Shown here piece by piece: positions 52,104 through 61,296 of a stretch of 64,000 nucleotides of DNA. The translations under genes were made by a program, and so were the position numbers. The first letter of the stretch is position 1; each line of letters opens with the position of its first letter. Origin of the DNA: Palleronia aestuarii. GTDB lineage: Bacteria; Pseudomonadota; Alphaproteobacteria; Rhodobacterales; Rhodobacteraceae. Location of the stretch: positions 13,413 to 77,412 of the forward strand of contig NZ_QKZL01000014.1 in NCBI RefSeq assembly GCF_003253995.1. Direction: 5' to 3'. The notes beneath the pieces are model-generated. The model saw nothing but the letters and a program-made list of their open reading frames with translations. It had not been told where the DNA came from and ran no database searches.

Positions 52104-53354
52104 ATGAGACGACTTGCATTGACGACCGCGCTCACCGGGGCGATCGCCGGAACGGCGGGGGCGGCCGACCTCCGCCTCGTGGAGGTGATCACCAGCCCTG
52201 AACGTACCGCGGTCCTCGAGGAGATGACCCAGGCCTGGGCGGAGGAGACCGGCAATACCGTCGAGATCGTCTCACTGCCTTGGGGGCAAGCCTTCGAGAT
52301 CTTCGCCACGATGATCGCGGGCGGCGACATTCCCGACGTGGTCGAGATGCCCGATCGCTGGCTCTCGCTCTACGGCGAAAGGCTGATGGATCTCGGTCCC
52401 TATTTCGAGGAATGGGAACATGCGGATAGCCTGACCCAGACGACCGTCGACATGGGTTCGAACACCGCCGACGGCAGCCTCAGGGAAATCCCCTACGGCT
52501 TCTATCTGCGGGCCATGTTCTACAACAAGGACCTCCTGGAGCAGGCCGGAATCGACGGGCCGCCCGAGACGCTGGAGGAGTTCCGCGACGCCTCCGCCGC
52601 CGTCTCCGAGCTCGACGGCAAGTCGGGCTATTGCCTGCGCGGCGGCCCGGGCGGGCTCAATGGCTGGATGATGATGGCGGCCACGATGAACGGCTCTCCC
52701 GCGTTCTTCGACGAAGACGGGCAGAGCACGATCAACCAGCCTGGCTCGGTGGAGGGGCTGCAATATCTCATCGACCTCTACCAGGACGGGCTTGCGCCGC
52801 GCGATTCCGTGTCCTGGGGCTTCAACGAGATCGTCGCTGGCTTCTATTCCGGCACCTGCGCCTTCCTCGACCAGGATCCGGACGCGCTGATCGCCGTGTC
52901 CGAGCGGATGGATGCCGACAGCTTCGCCGTCGCGCCGATGCCCAAGGGTCCGGACGGCATGGCCTTCCCGACGATCGGTTATGCGGGCTGGGCGGCCTTC
53001 TCCTCCACCGACGCGCCCGACGAGGCCTGGTCGCTGATCGCGCATCTCTCGAGCCCGGAGCAGAACCAGATCTGGGCGCAGCGGGTCGGCATCATCCCGA
53101 TCCACGAGGGCGCAGAGCAGGATCCCTACTTCCAGTCGGAGCAGTTCGCGGGCTGGTTCACGGAGCTCAACGATCCCGCCTACGAGCCGATCGCGATGCC
53201 CACCTATCTCGAGCAGTTCGGATACTTCGCGGATTCCATCGCGCTCGAGACCTCGCAGCAGGCCCTTCTGGGCGAGATCACCGCGCAGGAGCTCGCCGAC
53301 CAGTGGGCGGAGTTCCTGACGGCGGAATACGCCCGCTGGCAGGACGCCCGGTGA
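52104..53354 (+). CDS. ABC transporter substrate-binding protein (extracellular family 1)
   Basis: 416 residues with a Sec signal peptide (MRRLALTTALTGAIAGTAGA) and no lipobox Cys. The mature protein has the family 1 binding-protein pattern: EEMTQAWAEETGNTVEIVSL, MIAGGDIPDVVEMPD, IPYGFYLRAMFYNKDLLEQAG and SAVS-type lobes; SPEQN and WAEF segments close the fold. Binding-protein families with this shape take up sugars, polyols or glycerol phosphate-like solutes (CUT1). AGGGAG precedes ATG 52104. The stop overlaps the start of the first permease gene. Confidence 0.9.
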   Translation: MRRLALTTALTGAIAGTAGAADLRLVEVITSPERTAVLEEMTQAWAEETGNTVEIVSLPWGQAFEIFATMIAGGDIPDVVEMPDRWLSLYGERLMDLGPYFEEWEHADSLTQTTVDMGSNTADGSLREIPYGFYLRAMFYNKDLLEQAGIDGPPETLEEFRDASAAVSELDGKSGYCLRGGPGGLNGWMMMAATMNGSPAFFDEDGQSTINQPGSVEGLQYLIDLYQDGLAPRDSVSWGFNEIVAGFYSGTCAFLDQDPDALIAVSERMDADSFAVAPMPKGPDGMAFPTIGYAGWAAFSSTDAPDEAWSLIAHLSSPEQNQIWAQRVGIIPIHEGAEQDPYFQSEQFAGWFTELNDPAYEPIAMPTYLEQFGYFADSIALETSQQALLGEITAQELADQWAEFLTAEYARWQDAR

Positions 53355-54289
53355 CGACGCTCTCCGGAAACGACACCGCGTCCGGGATCCCCCGGACGCG
53401 GTTCGGCCGCGCCTATCTCGCCTATGCCGTCGAGCCCTGGCTCTATCTCTCGCCGGCGATCCTGCTCCTGATCTTCGTCATGCTGATCCCGCTCGGGATC
53501 GGGATTTCCTACTCGGTGCAGTCGATCAACCTCCTGCGTCCGTTCGAGACCGGGTACGTCGGCTTGGAGAATTTCGAGGCCCTGGGCGAGGATGCGCGAT
53601 TCTGGACGGCGCTCGTCAACACCTTCTGGTGGACCTTCGGCTCCGTGACGCTGCAATTCTTCCTCGGGCTCGGCCTCGCGCTCCTCCTGTCGCGTCCGTT
53701 CCACGGCAAGCGGATCGTGCAGGCGCTCGTCTTCCTGCCCTGGGCGGTGCCGACCTTCCTGATCGCCCTGACCTTCTCGTGGCTCCTGAACCCGGTGATC
53801 GGCCCCTTGCCGCATTGGGGCGCGGCCGTCGGCTTGCTGGAAGAGCCCTACAACATCCTGAGCGATCCGGGCACGGCGATGTGGGGGCCGATCCTCGCCA
53901 ATGTCTGGTACGGGGTGCCGTTCTTCGCGATCACGCTCCTGGCCGCGCTGCAATCGATCCCGGGCGAGCTCTACGAGGCCGCGGAGATCGATGGCGCCTC
54001 CGCCTGGCAGTGCTTCACGAAGATCACGCTGCCGTTCCTCGGCCCGATGATCGCCATCACGATCATGCTGAGGGCGATCTGGATCGCCAATTTCGCGGAT
54101 CTGATCTACGTCATGACCGGCGGCGGTCCGGCGAATTCCACGCAGATCCTCTCCTCCTACATCTTCACCACGGCGTTCCGGCGGCTCGATTTCGGTTACG
54201 CTTCCGCGATCGCGGTGGCGCTTCTGGGCGTGCTCCTCGTCTATGCCGTGATCCTCCTCTTCGTGCGCGCGCGGCTGGTGAAATTCTGA
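53351..54289 (+). CDS. ABC sugar-type permease 1 (MalF/UgpA-like)
   Basis: 312 residues starting at GTG 53351 inside the end of the binding-protein gene. Six membrane helices are evident, the first around residues 30-55 (LYLSPAILLLIFVMLIPLGI); the EAA loop reads ELYEAAEIDGASAWQCFTKI near residue 220, the contact site for the ATPase. TGA/ATG overlap with the next permease (TGATG at 54287) supports one operon. Confidence 0.92.
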   Translation: MTTLSGNDTASGIPRTRFGRAYLAYAVEPWLYLSPAILLLIFVMLIPLGIGISYSVQSINLLRPFETGYVGLENFEALGEDARFWTALVNTFWWTFGSVTLQFFLGLGLALLLSRPFHGKRIVQALVFLPWAVPTFLIALTFSWLLNPVIGPLPHWGAAVGLLEEPYNILSDPGTAMWGPILANVWYGVPFFAITLLAALQSIPGELYEAAEIDGASAWQCFTKITLPFLGPMIAITIMLRAIWIANFADLIYVMTGGGPANSTQILSSYIFTTAFRRLDFGYASAIAVALLGVLLVYAVILLFVRARLVKF

Positions 54290-55131
54290 TGGCCGCCCTC
54301 CGCCGTACACCTCCTCTGGCCGTGGTCGGAACGTATCTCGCGATCCTCGCCTATGTCGCCTTCGCGCTCTTCCCGCTCTACTGGCTCCTGAAGATCGCGC
54401 TGACCCCGGAGCGGCTGATCTATTCCGACGGCACCGCGCTCTGGCCCTCCGCGCTGACGCTGGAGAACTTCCGCGCCGTCCTCTTCGCGACGGACTTCCT
54501 GGCCTATTTCCGCAATTCCGTCATCGTCTCGCTCGGCACGGCGGCCGCGACGGCCCTGATCGCGGCCGCCGCGGGCTACGCCTTCTCCCGCTTCGCGTTC
54601 CGCGGCAAGCGGCTGGTGATCGCGCTGATGCTGGTGACGCAGATGTTCCCGCTCCTGATGATCATCGCGCCGATCTACAAGATCGTGGCGGCCCTGGGCC
54701 TCCTCAACTCCCTGACGAGCCTGATCATTGTCTACACCGCCTTCAACATCCCCTTCGCCACCTTCCTCATGCAGAGCTTCTTCGACGGCATCCCGAAGGA
54801 TCTGGAGGAGGCGGCGATGATGGATGGCTGCACCCGCCTGCAGGCGCTGCGCAAGGTGATCCTGCCGCTGACGCTGCCCGGTCTCGGCGCGACGCTCGGC
54901 TTCGTCTTCACCGCCGCATGGTCGGAGCTCTTCTTCGCACTGATGCTGATCCGCTCGGACGACACGATGACCTTCCCCGTGGGCCTGCTGTCCTTCGTCA
55001 GCAAGTTCTCCGTCGATTGGGGGCAGATGATGGCCGCGGGCGTCCTCGCGCTCGTGCCCTCCTGTCTCTTCTTCGCCTTCATCCAGCGCTACCTGGTGCA
55101 GGGCCTCACGAGCGGCGCCGTGAAAGGATAG
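54289..55131 (+). CDS. ABC sugar-type permease 2 (MalG/UgpE-like)
   Basis: 280 residues with about six membrane helices and the second EAA loop, IPKDLEEAAMMDGCTRLQAL, near residue 180. The N-terminal FALFPLYWLLKIALTP and the terminal VQGLTSGAVKG are typical of the MalG group. It forms the channel with the preceding permease. The start overlaps the previous stop, and the ATPase gene begins two bases after its end. Confidence 0.92.
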   Translation: MAALRRTPPLAVVGTYLAILAYVAFALFPLYWLLKIALTPERLIYSDGTALWPSALTLENFRAVLFATDFLAYFRNSVIVSLGTAAATALIAAAAGYAFSRFAFRGKRLVIALMLVTQMFPLLMIIAPIYKIVAALGLLNSLTSLIIVYTAFNIPFATFLMQSFFDGIPKDLEEAAMMDGCTRLQALRKVILPLTLPGLGATLGFVFTAAWSELFFALMLIRSDDTMTFPVGLLSFVSKFSVDWGQMMAAGVLALVPSCLFFAFIQRYLVQGLTSGAVKG

Positions 55132-55133
55132 CC

Positions 55134-56186
55134 ATGGCCGAGATGGAATTGCGGGACGTCCGCAAGAGCTACGGCGGCACCGAGGTGCTGCGCAACATCG
55201 ACCTCAGGATCGGGGATGGCGAGTTCGTGGTCCTCGTCGGCCCCTCGGGCTGCGGGAAGTCGACGCTCCTCCGGATGATTGCGGGGCTCGAGTCGATCAC
55301 CGGCGGCGCGCTGCTGATCGACGGCGCCGAAATGACCGACGTCCCCCCGCGGGCACGCGACATCGCCATGGTGTTCCAGAGCTACGCGCTCTACCCGCAC
55401 ATGTCGGTTGCCCGGAACATGGGCTTCTCGATGGAGATCCGCCGCCGCCCCGAGACGGAGCGCCGCGGTCCGGTGGACGCGGCCGCGCGGACGCTGGGGC
55501 TTGGCAGCTTCCTCGACCGCCTGCCGCGCGCGCTCTCGGGCGGTCAGCGCCAGCGGGTCGCGATGGGCCGGGCGATCGTGCGCGATCCGAAGGCGTTCCT
55601 CTTCGACGAACCGCTCTCGAACCTCGATGCCGCCCTCCGAGCCGAGATGCGGCTCGAGATCGCGCGGCTGCACCAGCGCCTCGGCACGACGATGGTCTAC
55701 GTCACCCACGACCAGGTCGAGGCGATGACGCTCGCCGACCGGATCGTCGTCCTGAATGGCGGCGACATCCAGCAGGTCGGCACCCCGATCGAGCTCTACG
55801 AGCGTCCCGCGAACCGCTTCGTCGCGACCTTCATCGGTTCGCCCACGATGAACGTGCTCGAGGTCGCACCGTCGCGGGACGGGCTCCGCCTCGCCGACGG
55901 GACGCCTCTTCCGGGCCCCGGCACCGCGCGCCATATCGGTATCCGTCCCGAACACATCGCCCTCGCGAAGCCGGGCGAGGGGATCGCCGCGACGGTCGAG
56001 GTGATCGAGCGTCTCGGATCGGACAGCAACGTCCATTGCGAGATCCCGGGCGTCGGCCCGATCCTCGCCCGGATCCGGGGCAATCCCGATATCCGTCCCG
56101 GAGCATCCGTGGGCTTGGTTCCGGAGAAGGACCACCTGCATTATTTCGATGCCTCGGGCACGGCGCTTCCCGGTATGGCCATGTGA
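55134..56186 (+). CDS. ABC transporter ATP-binding protein (UgpC/MsmK-like)
   Basis: 350 residues. Walker A GPSGCGKST, Q-loop VFQSYALYPHM, signature LSGGQRQRVA, Walker B FLFDEPLSNLD, H-loop VTHDQ; the C-terminal third is the TOBE/MOD domain of CUT1 ATPases (RPEHIALA). AAAGGA precedes ATG 55134. It completes the importer; the operon 50191-56186 thus holds regulator, enzyme, binding protein, two permeases and ATPase in order. Confidence 0.94.
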   Translation: MAEMELRDVRKSYGGTEVLRNIDLRIGDGEFVVLVGPSGCGKSTLLRMIAGLESITGGALLIDGAEMTDVPPRARDIAMVFQSYALYPHMSVARNMGFSMEIRRRPETERRGPVDAAARTLGLGSFLDRLPRALSGGQRQRVAMGRAIVRDPKAFLFDEPLSNLDAALRAEMRLEIARLHQRLGTTMVYVTHDQVEAMTLADRIVVLNGGDIQQVGTPIELYERPANRFVATFIGSPTMNVLEVAPSRDGLRLADGTPLPGPGTARHIGIRPEHIALAKPGEGIAATVEVIERLGSDSNVHCEIPGVGPILARIRGNPDIRPGASVGLVPEKDHLHYFDASGTALPGMAM

Positions 56187-56576
56187 CACTCGCCCGTCGC
56201 CGCGCGCCGTCCAGCCAGCGACGCGCGTGATGGAAGCGGTTCGAACCGTCAGGAACGGCCATGTCGCGGACAAGACGCCGGGTGTCCACTAGGAGACCTG
56301 CGTCGTCCGAAATCCGTTCGGTGAAGCGCCCCGGAAGGTCTGCGGAGTACCCGACATCCGGTCGAGGCCGGTCGATGCGACAATCCCACCTGCGATCCCG
56401 ACCAGGCCTGCCGCAAACGCGCCGGTTCCATGGCGACGGATCCCCCTGAGACGGACGCGTCGGGTCTTCGCGGTGCGAATGCCCAATAATGCAGGCACGA
56501 CAGCACGTCGACAGGTTCGGCATCTATGGTTCTTCCCCAGGCAGCCTGTGGTGCAGGCTTACCAAGGGGGGATATT
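56187..56576. other. Intergenic region with 12-bp palindrome, no gene seen
   Basis: About 390 bases between the ABC operon and the citrate-lyase-like operon. CGGTTCGAACCG at 56237-56248 is a perfect palindrome, about 50 bases after the ABC operon. Short frames on both strands lack recognisable features. The AAGGGGGG ribosome-binding sequence ends at 56570, just before the next ATG. Confidence 0.5.
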
Positions 56577-57860
56577 ATGCAACTGAACGGAATGCTCTAC
56601 GGATCGCGACTTCTGGGACATGTGGGTTTTCCACATTCCGAAGTCCTTGGCGCCGATGCGCAGGAAGACGAGATCCAGGACCTGATCGACCGGCACGGGA
56701 TGATCTTCATCAAGCCGATCTTCCGGGGCGGCGTCGGCAAGAAGGGCAAGGCGGGCCTCATAGGCAAGGCCTCCGACCTCTCCACGGCGATTTCCGAGAA
56801 GGAACGTCTCTACTTCGCCGAGCATCGGCACGGGAACGCCAGGACCAAGGCCAACGGCGTGACGTTCGAGGCCGGGGTGCCGGCCGAGCACGAGATCTAT
56901 TTCTCCATCACCGACGACACGCGCTATCGCGCGCCGACCATGACACTGACCCATCGCGGCGGGATCGATATCGAGGAGCTCGACAAGACCGAGATCGCGA
57001 CCGTGCCCTTCGACGCCCTGACCGGGCTCAAGGCGTTCGTGGTCGCCAACGCGCTCTCGGACATCGGCGCGCCGAAAGAGATCATCTCGCCGCTGGTGCA
57101 GCAACTGCCCAAGCTCTGGGAGCTCATGCACCATTACGGCATGACCACGCTGGAGCTGAACCCGATCCGCATGCGACCCGAACCCGGCGGCCGTCTGACG
57201 CCCGTCGCCTGCGACTTCAAATGCGGCTTCGACCGGGACGACCCGCGCGTGGGCAGGCTGGATCTGCCGGAGCGCCTCTTCGCATCCGACGTGACCGCGT
57301 TCGAGCAGGAGGTGAACCAGCTGCGGACGCATCAGGGGCAGTCGGACGTCTTCGTGGTCAACGAAAAGGGCACCATTCTCGCCCCGACTTTCGGCGGCGG
57401 CGCCAACAGCCTCGTCACCGAGGTGCTCGGCGAGGCGGCGATCATCTCGTCCGATTTCGGGGGCAATCCGCCCTATGCGAAGATGAAGGCGGTCGCCTCG
57501 ATCTGCTATCGCCATTTCCTGGAGCAGACCAACGTCCTGTTCATCATCGGCGGTAAGTCGAACAATACCGATATCCACGAGACGTTCCGGGGCATGGGCG
57601 ACGCGCTGCGGGAACATTTCGCGACCCACGGTCGGACGCCGCTTTACGTGGTCGTGGGCCGCGGGGGGCCGAACCTGGTGCGTGGCATGGGCAATCTTGC
57701 CGATACGCTGGAAAGCCTCGGATTGCCGTACCGTTTCTTCGGTTTCGACAGCGCCATGTCGGAGGTGGTGAACTACGCGAAGGAGGTGGACGGGTGGATG
57801 CGCGCCGGAGGCCGCGCGGAGATCGCTGCGGGCCTCGGATTGTCGAGTGAAGCGGCTTGA
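56577..57860 (+). CDS. ATP-citrate-lyase-like subunit, ATP-grasp and CoA-ligase domains
   Basis: 427 residues. The N-terminal ~240 residues are an ATP-grasp fold (MIFIKPIFRGGVGKKGKAGL; TLELNPIRM). The C-terminal part matches the citrate-lyase/succinyl-CoA-ligase domain: TFGGGANSLVTEVLGEA, and FIIGGKSNNTDIHETFRGMG, corresponding to the GGSIANFTNVAATFKG region of animal ATP-citrate lyase. It would phosphorylate and activate a carboxylic acid with the partner subunit. AAGGGGGG lies about seven bases before ATG 56577. The partner starts 14 bases downstream. The exact substrate is uncertain because the partner's citrate-synthase domain is divergent. Confidence 0.82.
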   Translation: MQLNGMLYGSRLLGHVGFPHSEVLGADAQEDEIQDLIDRHGMIFIKPIFRGGVGKKGKAGLIGKASDLSTAISEKERLYFAEHRHGNARTKANGVTFEAGVPAEHEIYFSITDDTRYRAPTMTLTHRGGIDIEELDKTEIATVPFDALTGLKAFVVANALSDIGAPKEIISPLVQQLPKLWELMHHYGMTTLELNPIRMRPEPGGRLTPVACDFKCGFDRDDPRVGRLDLPERLFASDVTAFEQEVNQLRTHQGQSDVFVVNEKGTILAPTFGGGANSLVTEVLGEAAIISSDFGGNPPYAKMKAVASICYRHFLEQTNVLFIIGGKSNNTDIHETFRGMGDALREHFATHGRTPLYVVVGRGGPNLVRGMGNLADTLESLGLPYRFFGFDSAMSEVVNYAKEVDGWMRAGGRAEIAAGLGLSSEAA

Positions 57861-57874
57861 GGGAGGGCAAGGCC

Positions 57875-60586
57875 ATGAAACGTCAGTCAGTGGAAGAATT
57901 TCCGTATTACCTGGGACTGAACTCCCTGGACCAGATCGCGACGAAACTGGATCGCGTTTGCGTTCTGAACATCCTCGGTGGCGAGAGCCGGCAGGTGACG
58001 CCGGTGAGCCACGCCTTCTCGGGCGGCAACGTCGTTTTCGGCACGGCCCCCGGCAAGGCAGGACAGAAGCTCAGGACGTCGGTGGGCGACATACCGGTCT
58101 TCAACAACGTCCGCGAAGGGCTCGACGCGGGACATGATTTCAACGTGGGCGTGGTCTACCTCCCGCCCTCGGGCGTGCGCGACGGGGTGGCGGAACTGAT
58201 CCGCGTGAACCCCGACCTCGAGAAGATCGTCATCATCACCGAGAAGATCGCCATACACGACGCGCGCGAGATCCGCGCCATGGCGCAGGCCAACAGGGTC
58301 GACGTGATCGGCGGCAATTGTCTGGGCGTCGCGGATTCGTGGAACCGCGTGCGGATCGGCGGGGCGCTCGGGGGCGATCACCCGGATGAATCGCTCCTCA
58401 AGGGATCGGTCGCGGTGATGTCGAATTCCGGCGGGTTCACGACCACGATCGCACAATATCTCGCGACCGAAGGATGGGGGACGACGACGCTCATCTCGTC
58501 AGGCAAAGACGTCTACATTCATTACGGCGCCGCCGATTTCGCACATGCGTTCCAGAACGACGAGCGCTCCAGGGCGGCGGTCCTCTACGTGGAGCCCGGC
58601 GGCTATTACGAGCACGGCGTGGCGTTCGGCAAGCCGACCGTGGCCTGCGTGGTGGGCCGCTGGAAATCGAAGCTGACGCGCGCCGTGGGTCATGCCGGCG
58701 CGATGGCCGGTTCGGGCGATCGGGCCGAGGACAAAGAGCGCTGGTTCATGGAGGCATTCGGCGTCGCGGATCTCTTCACGCCGGAAAACCCGGTTGTCTC
58801 GGCGAAGGGCGCGGTGGTCACGAATATCGCCCATATTCCCGAGGCGCTCACCGCGGTGATGAAGGCGAACGGCATCGCCCCCGATTTCGAACCGCGCGGC
58901 AACCTCGCGCTGAAACCGTGGCTCGCCAACGACCAGGGGCTGACGCTTCCGGCAAACCTCGGCATGGCACCGGTCGCGGCACCGGCGCCTTACGACGGCC
59001 AGATCGAGGCGCTGAAGGAGAAGGTCGGCGCGGTGGTCGCGCGGCAGAACATGAAGGATCGCTCGGGCGCCTCGGTGATGGACCCGAAGACGCAGGTGAC
59101 GAGCGTGCACGGGCACCGGGTGCTGGACCTCGCGATGAAGCCGCTCGAGGCGACCTTCGCGCTGCCGCTGGTCCACGAGATCGCGACGGAGAACGACCGC
59201 GCGATGCTGGATGTCGCGGTCGCCGCCGAGGTCAATCTCGTGGGTGATCCGATCCTCGTGGCGGCGCAGGCGGCGCGCGAGGCGGGCAGTGCGCCGAACG
59301 CGGTGATGGCGGGCGCCGCGGCGATCTGCGGGCCGAAGCGGGTGGAACGCGCCATGGCCTGCACGCGCGCCCTGATCGACATGTTCGCGTCCTCGGGATT
59401 GCTCGACGGTCGTGACGAAAGCTTCGATCTCGGCGCTATCGAGATCGACGAAGGGACCCGTTCCCTCTTTCTCGCGACCGACGAGGAGGCGGATGATCCG
59501 CGCCCCGAGGCGATGCTGGCGGCCGTGCGCGCGCGGGGCGGCAAATCGGTCTTCCTGAAACTGCTCGGCAGTTTCGGCGAGCGGCCTTCGCGCGACGCGA
59601 TCCTGGCCGCGATCGGGCTGACCATCGCATGGGGGCCGCTGGTGCGGAAGCGCATCTCGCGCCTGACGGCCGAGACGCTGCCCTGGTATCTGCGCCTTTA
59701 CGGCGTGATGATCGGCGCCACGATCGAGGCCAGGCATCACGAGCACGGCGTGCTTTGCGGCATTCCCCGGGACGAGCGCTTCGGGCGCTGGACGATGGCC
59801 GATCTCTGCGCGCTTTCGCTGCTCGGCAAGAAGCCTAGGCCGGACGAGGTCCTGCCGCTGCAGATCCTCATCGGGCTCCTGATTTCCAACGGTCCCGGCG
59901 CGATCTCGGCCCAGGGGGCCAAGGGCGCGGTTTCGGCGGACGGGCCGCAGACGCCGGAGCGGGTGCAGATCAACAAGGCCATGATCGGATTCCTGTCCCA
60001 TACCGGCTACAGCCATGGCGGCAACGGCTACGAGGGGATGGCCTTCCTGCTGCAGCAGTTCGGGGACAAGGGGCTGACCGATCCCGGCGATCCGGACCAC
60101 GGGCTCGACCTTCGCGCGATGGCGCGGGAATTCGCGCTTTCCTACAAGGCGGACAAGGCCCGCGCCAGGGAGGAAGGCGGCGAGGTCCGCGCGCTGCCGG
60201 GTGTGCATCATCCCGTCTTCAAGGGAAAACCGGTGAACTACGACCCGCGCGAGCGGTTCGTCGCGGACTTCCTCGAGAAGGAAGGCAAGTACAACGTGTT
60301 CCACGCCTTCTACCTGGAACTCGTGCAGGCGCTCTACGATGTCGGCGCGTCTCGCTACGTGTTCTGCGTGAACGTCGACGCGGTGATCGCGGCCCTCCTC
60401 CTGGCGCTGATGTGGGAGGATTTCCGGAAAGGGTCCCTTTCGCAAGGCGATCTCGAGACCGCCGCCTTCACTATCTTCCTCTACGGGCGGATGATCGGCG
60501 CGGCAGCGGAGATCGACGATCACTTGAACCGCGGCCGGAACATGGACACCCGCACGCCTGCCTCGGAGTGCTCCCATGTCATCTGA
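57875..60586 (+). CDS. ATP-citrate-lyase-like subunit, CoA-binding and citrate-synthase-like domains
   Basis: 903 residues, much longer than the ~600 of bacterial AclA. A CoA-binding Rossmann domain and ligase domain come first, with the phosphohistidine loop AVGHAGAMAGSGD (H273). The C-terminal ~400 residues align by eye with the citrate-synthase module of ATP-citrate lyase: D835 in CVNVDAVIA and H778/H779 in GVHHPV correspond to the usual Asp and GIGHR His, and the end YGRMIGAAAEIDDHLNRGRN matches the family. The first catalytic His region (ADHGP in the animal enzyme) reads SNGPG here, N672, so lyase chemistry may be altered. GGGAGGG precedes ATG 57875. It overlaps the thioesterase gene. 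Confidence 0.8.
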   Translation: MKRQSVEEFPYYLGLNSLDQIATKLDRVCVLNILGGESRQVTPVSHAFSGGNVVFGTAPGKAGQKLRTSVGDIPVFNNVREGLDAGHDFNVGVVYLPPSGVRDGVAELIRVNPDLEKIVIITEKIAIHDAREIRAMAQANRVDVIGGNCLGVADSWNRVRIGGALGGDHPDESLLKGSVAVMSNSGGFTTTIAQYLATEGWGTTTLISSGKDVYIHYGAADFAHAFQNDERSRAAVLYVEPGGYYEHGVAFGKPTVACVVGRWKSKLTRAVGHAGAMAGSGDRAEDKERWFMEAFGVADLFTPENPVVSAKGAVVTNIAHIPEALTAVMKANGIAPDFEPRGNLALKPWLANDQGLTLPANLGMAPVAAPAPYDGQIEALKEKVGAVVARQNMKDRSGASVMDPKTQVTSVHGHRVLDLAMKPLEATFALPLVHEIATENDRAMLDVAVAAEVNLVGDPILVAAQAAREAGSAPNAVMAGAAAICGPKRVERAMACTRALIDMFASSGLLDGRDESFDLGAIEIDEGTRSLFLATDEEADDPRPEAMLAAVRARGGKSVFLKLLGSFGERPSRDAILAAIGLTIAWGPLVRKRISRLTAETLPWYLRLYGVMIGATIEARHHEHGVLCGIPRDERFGRWTMADLCALSLLGKKPRPDEVLPLQILIGLLISNGPGAISAQGAKGAVSADGPQTPERVQINKAMIGFLSHTGYSHGGNGYEGMAFLLQQFGDKGLTDPGDPDHGLDLRAMAREFALSYKADKARAREEGGEVRALPGVHHPVFKGKPVNYDPRERFVADFLEKEGKYNVFHAFYLELVQALYDVGASRYVFCVNVDAVIAALLLALMWEDFRKGSLSQGDLETAAFTIFLYGRMIGAAAEIDDHLNRGRNMDTRTPASECSHVI

Positions 60587-60971
60587 GGTTTGCCCCCCGG
60601 AAGGACCGCCGACGATCCGGGTCATCGCCATGCCTGCCGACACCAATCCGGCCGGGGACATCTTCGGCGGTTGGTTGATGAGCCAGATGGACCTCGCCGC
60701 GGGAACCGTCGCGGCCCGGAGATCGCGGGGCCGCAGCTCGACGATCGCGGTCGACGGGATGAAGCTCCACCGCCCGGTCAAGGTCGGCGACGAGGTCTCG
60801 CTCTACGCCGCGATCGAGAAGGTGGGCCGGAGCTCGATGCGGATCCGCGTCGATGCATGGCGGCGCGAGCGTCATACCGAGGAGAGCCACCTCGTCACCG
60901 AGGCGACCTTCACCTTCGTCGCGCTTGACGGCGACGGCAGGCCGCGACCGGTGGACGAGGTTCCGGCCTGA
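60576..60971 (+). CDS. Acyl-CoA thioesterase, hotdog fold (YciA-like)
   Basis: 131 residues with PADTNPAGDIFGGWLMSQMD, whose Asn and Asp are the active-site residues of the YciA/cytosolic acyl-CoA hydrolase group, and VDGMKLHRPVKVGDEV. ATG 60576 overlaps the citrate-lyase-like gene by 11 bases, so it is co-translated. It may release CoA from a product or off-path acyl-CoA of that enzyme. A weak GC hairpin (GACGCC/GGCGTC, 60970-60988) follows. Confidence 0.87.
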   Translation: MSSEVCPPEGPPTIRVIAMPADTNPAGDIFGGWLMSQMDLAAGTVAARRSRGRSSTIAVDGMKLHRPVKVGDEVSLYAAIEKVGRSSMRIRVDAWRRERHTEESHLVTEATFTFVALDGDGRPRPVDEVPA

Positions 60972-61167
60972 CGCCGGACCGGGGCGTCGCGCGGTCCGCG
61001 CCGCCCCCCATCGACAGCGAGCGTGGCGGACGGTGCCAGGCTCCATGTCTTCGCCACGAACCGTTTCGTTTCCGACATAGCGGGTCTGCGAACACGGCGC
61101 TTGTTCGGATGGCCGTGCGGGCGCAAATGCCTTGGCAGAGGGAGGACGCACAGAAACGGAGACTGCC

Positions 61168-61293
61168 ATGTCAGTTGCATCCACAGATACCCCGCTGTTT
61201 GTCCCCGACATCCCGATCCGCGGCCTCGCGAAGCTGCTGGGCCCGGCGCTCAAGCGCCATCGCAAGTTCCGCGCGAGCCTCGCGGCGACCTGA
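61168..61293 (+). CDS. Small hypothetical protein, 41 residues
   Basis: A short frame MSVASTDTPLFVPDIPIRGL continuing to a basic, leucine/alanine-rich end (KRHRKFRASLAAT). GGAGAC lies about five bases before ATG 61168. It lies between the thioesterase gene and the convergent sensor kinase gene, ending four bases from the latter. The codon pattern and start support a small protein, possibly an amphipathic membrane-associated peptide; no family is recognised. Confidence 0.45.
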   Translation: MSVASTDTPLFVPDIPIRGLAKLLGPALKRHRKFRASLAAT

Positions 61294-61296
61294 GCG

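Noticed and set aside
56187-56576. Insertion-sequence remnant between the ABC and citrate-lyase-like operons
   Set aside because: No transposase motif, terminal inverted repeats or target duplication could be found; only a short palindrome.
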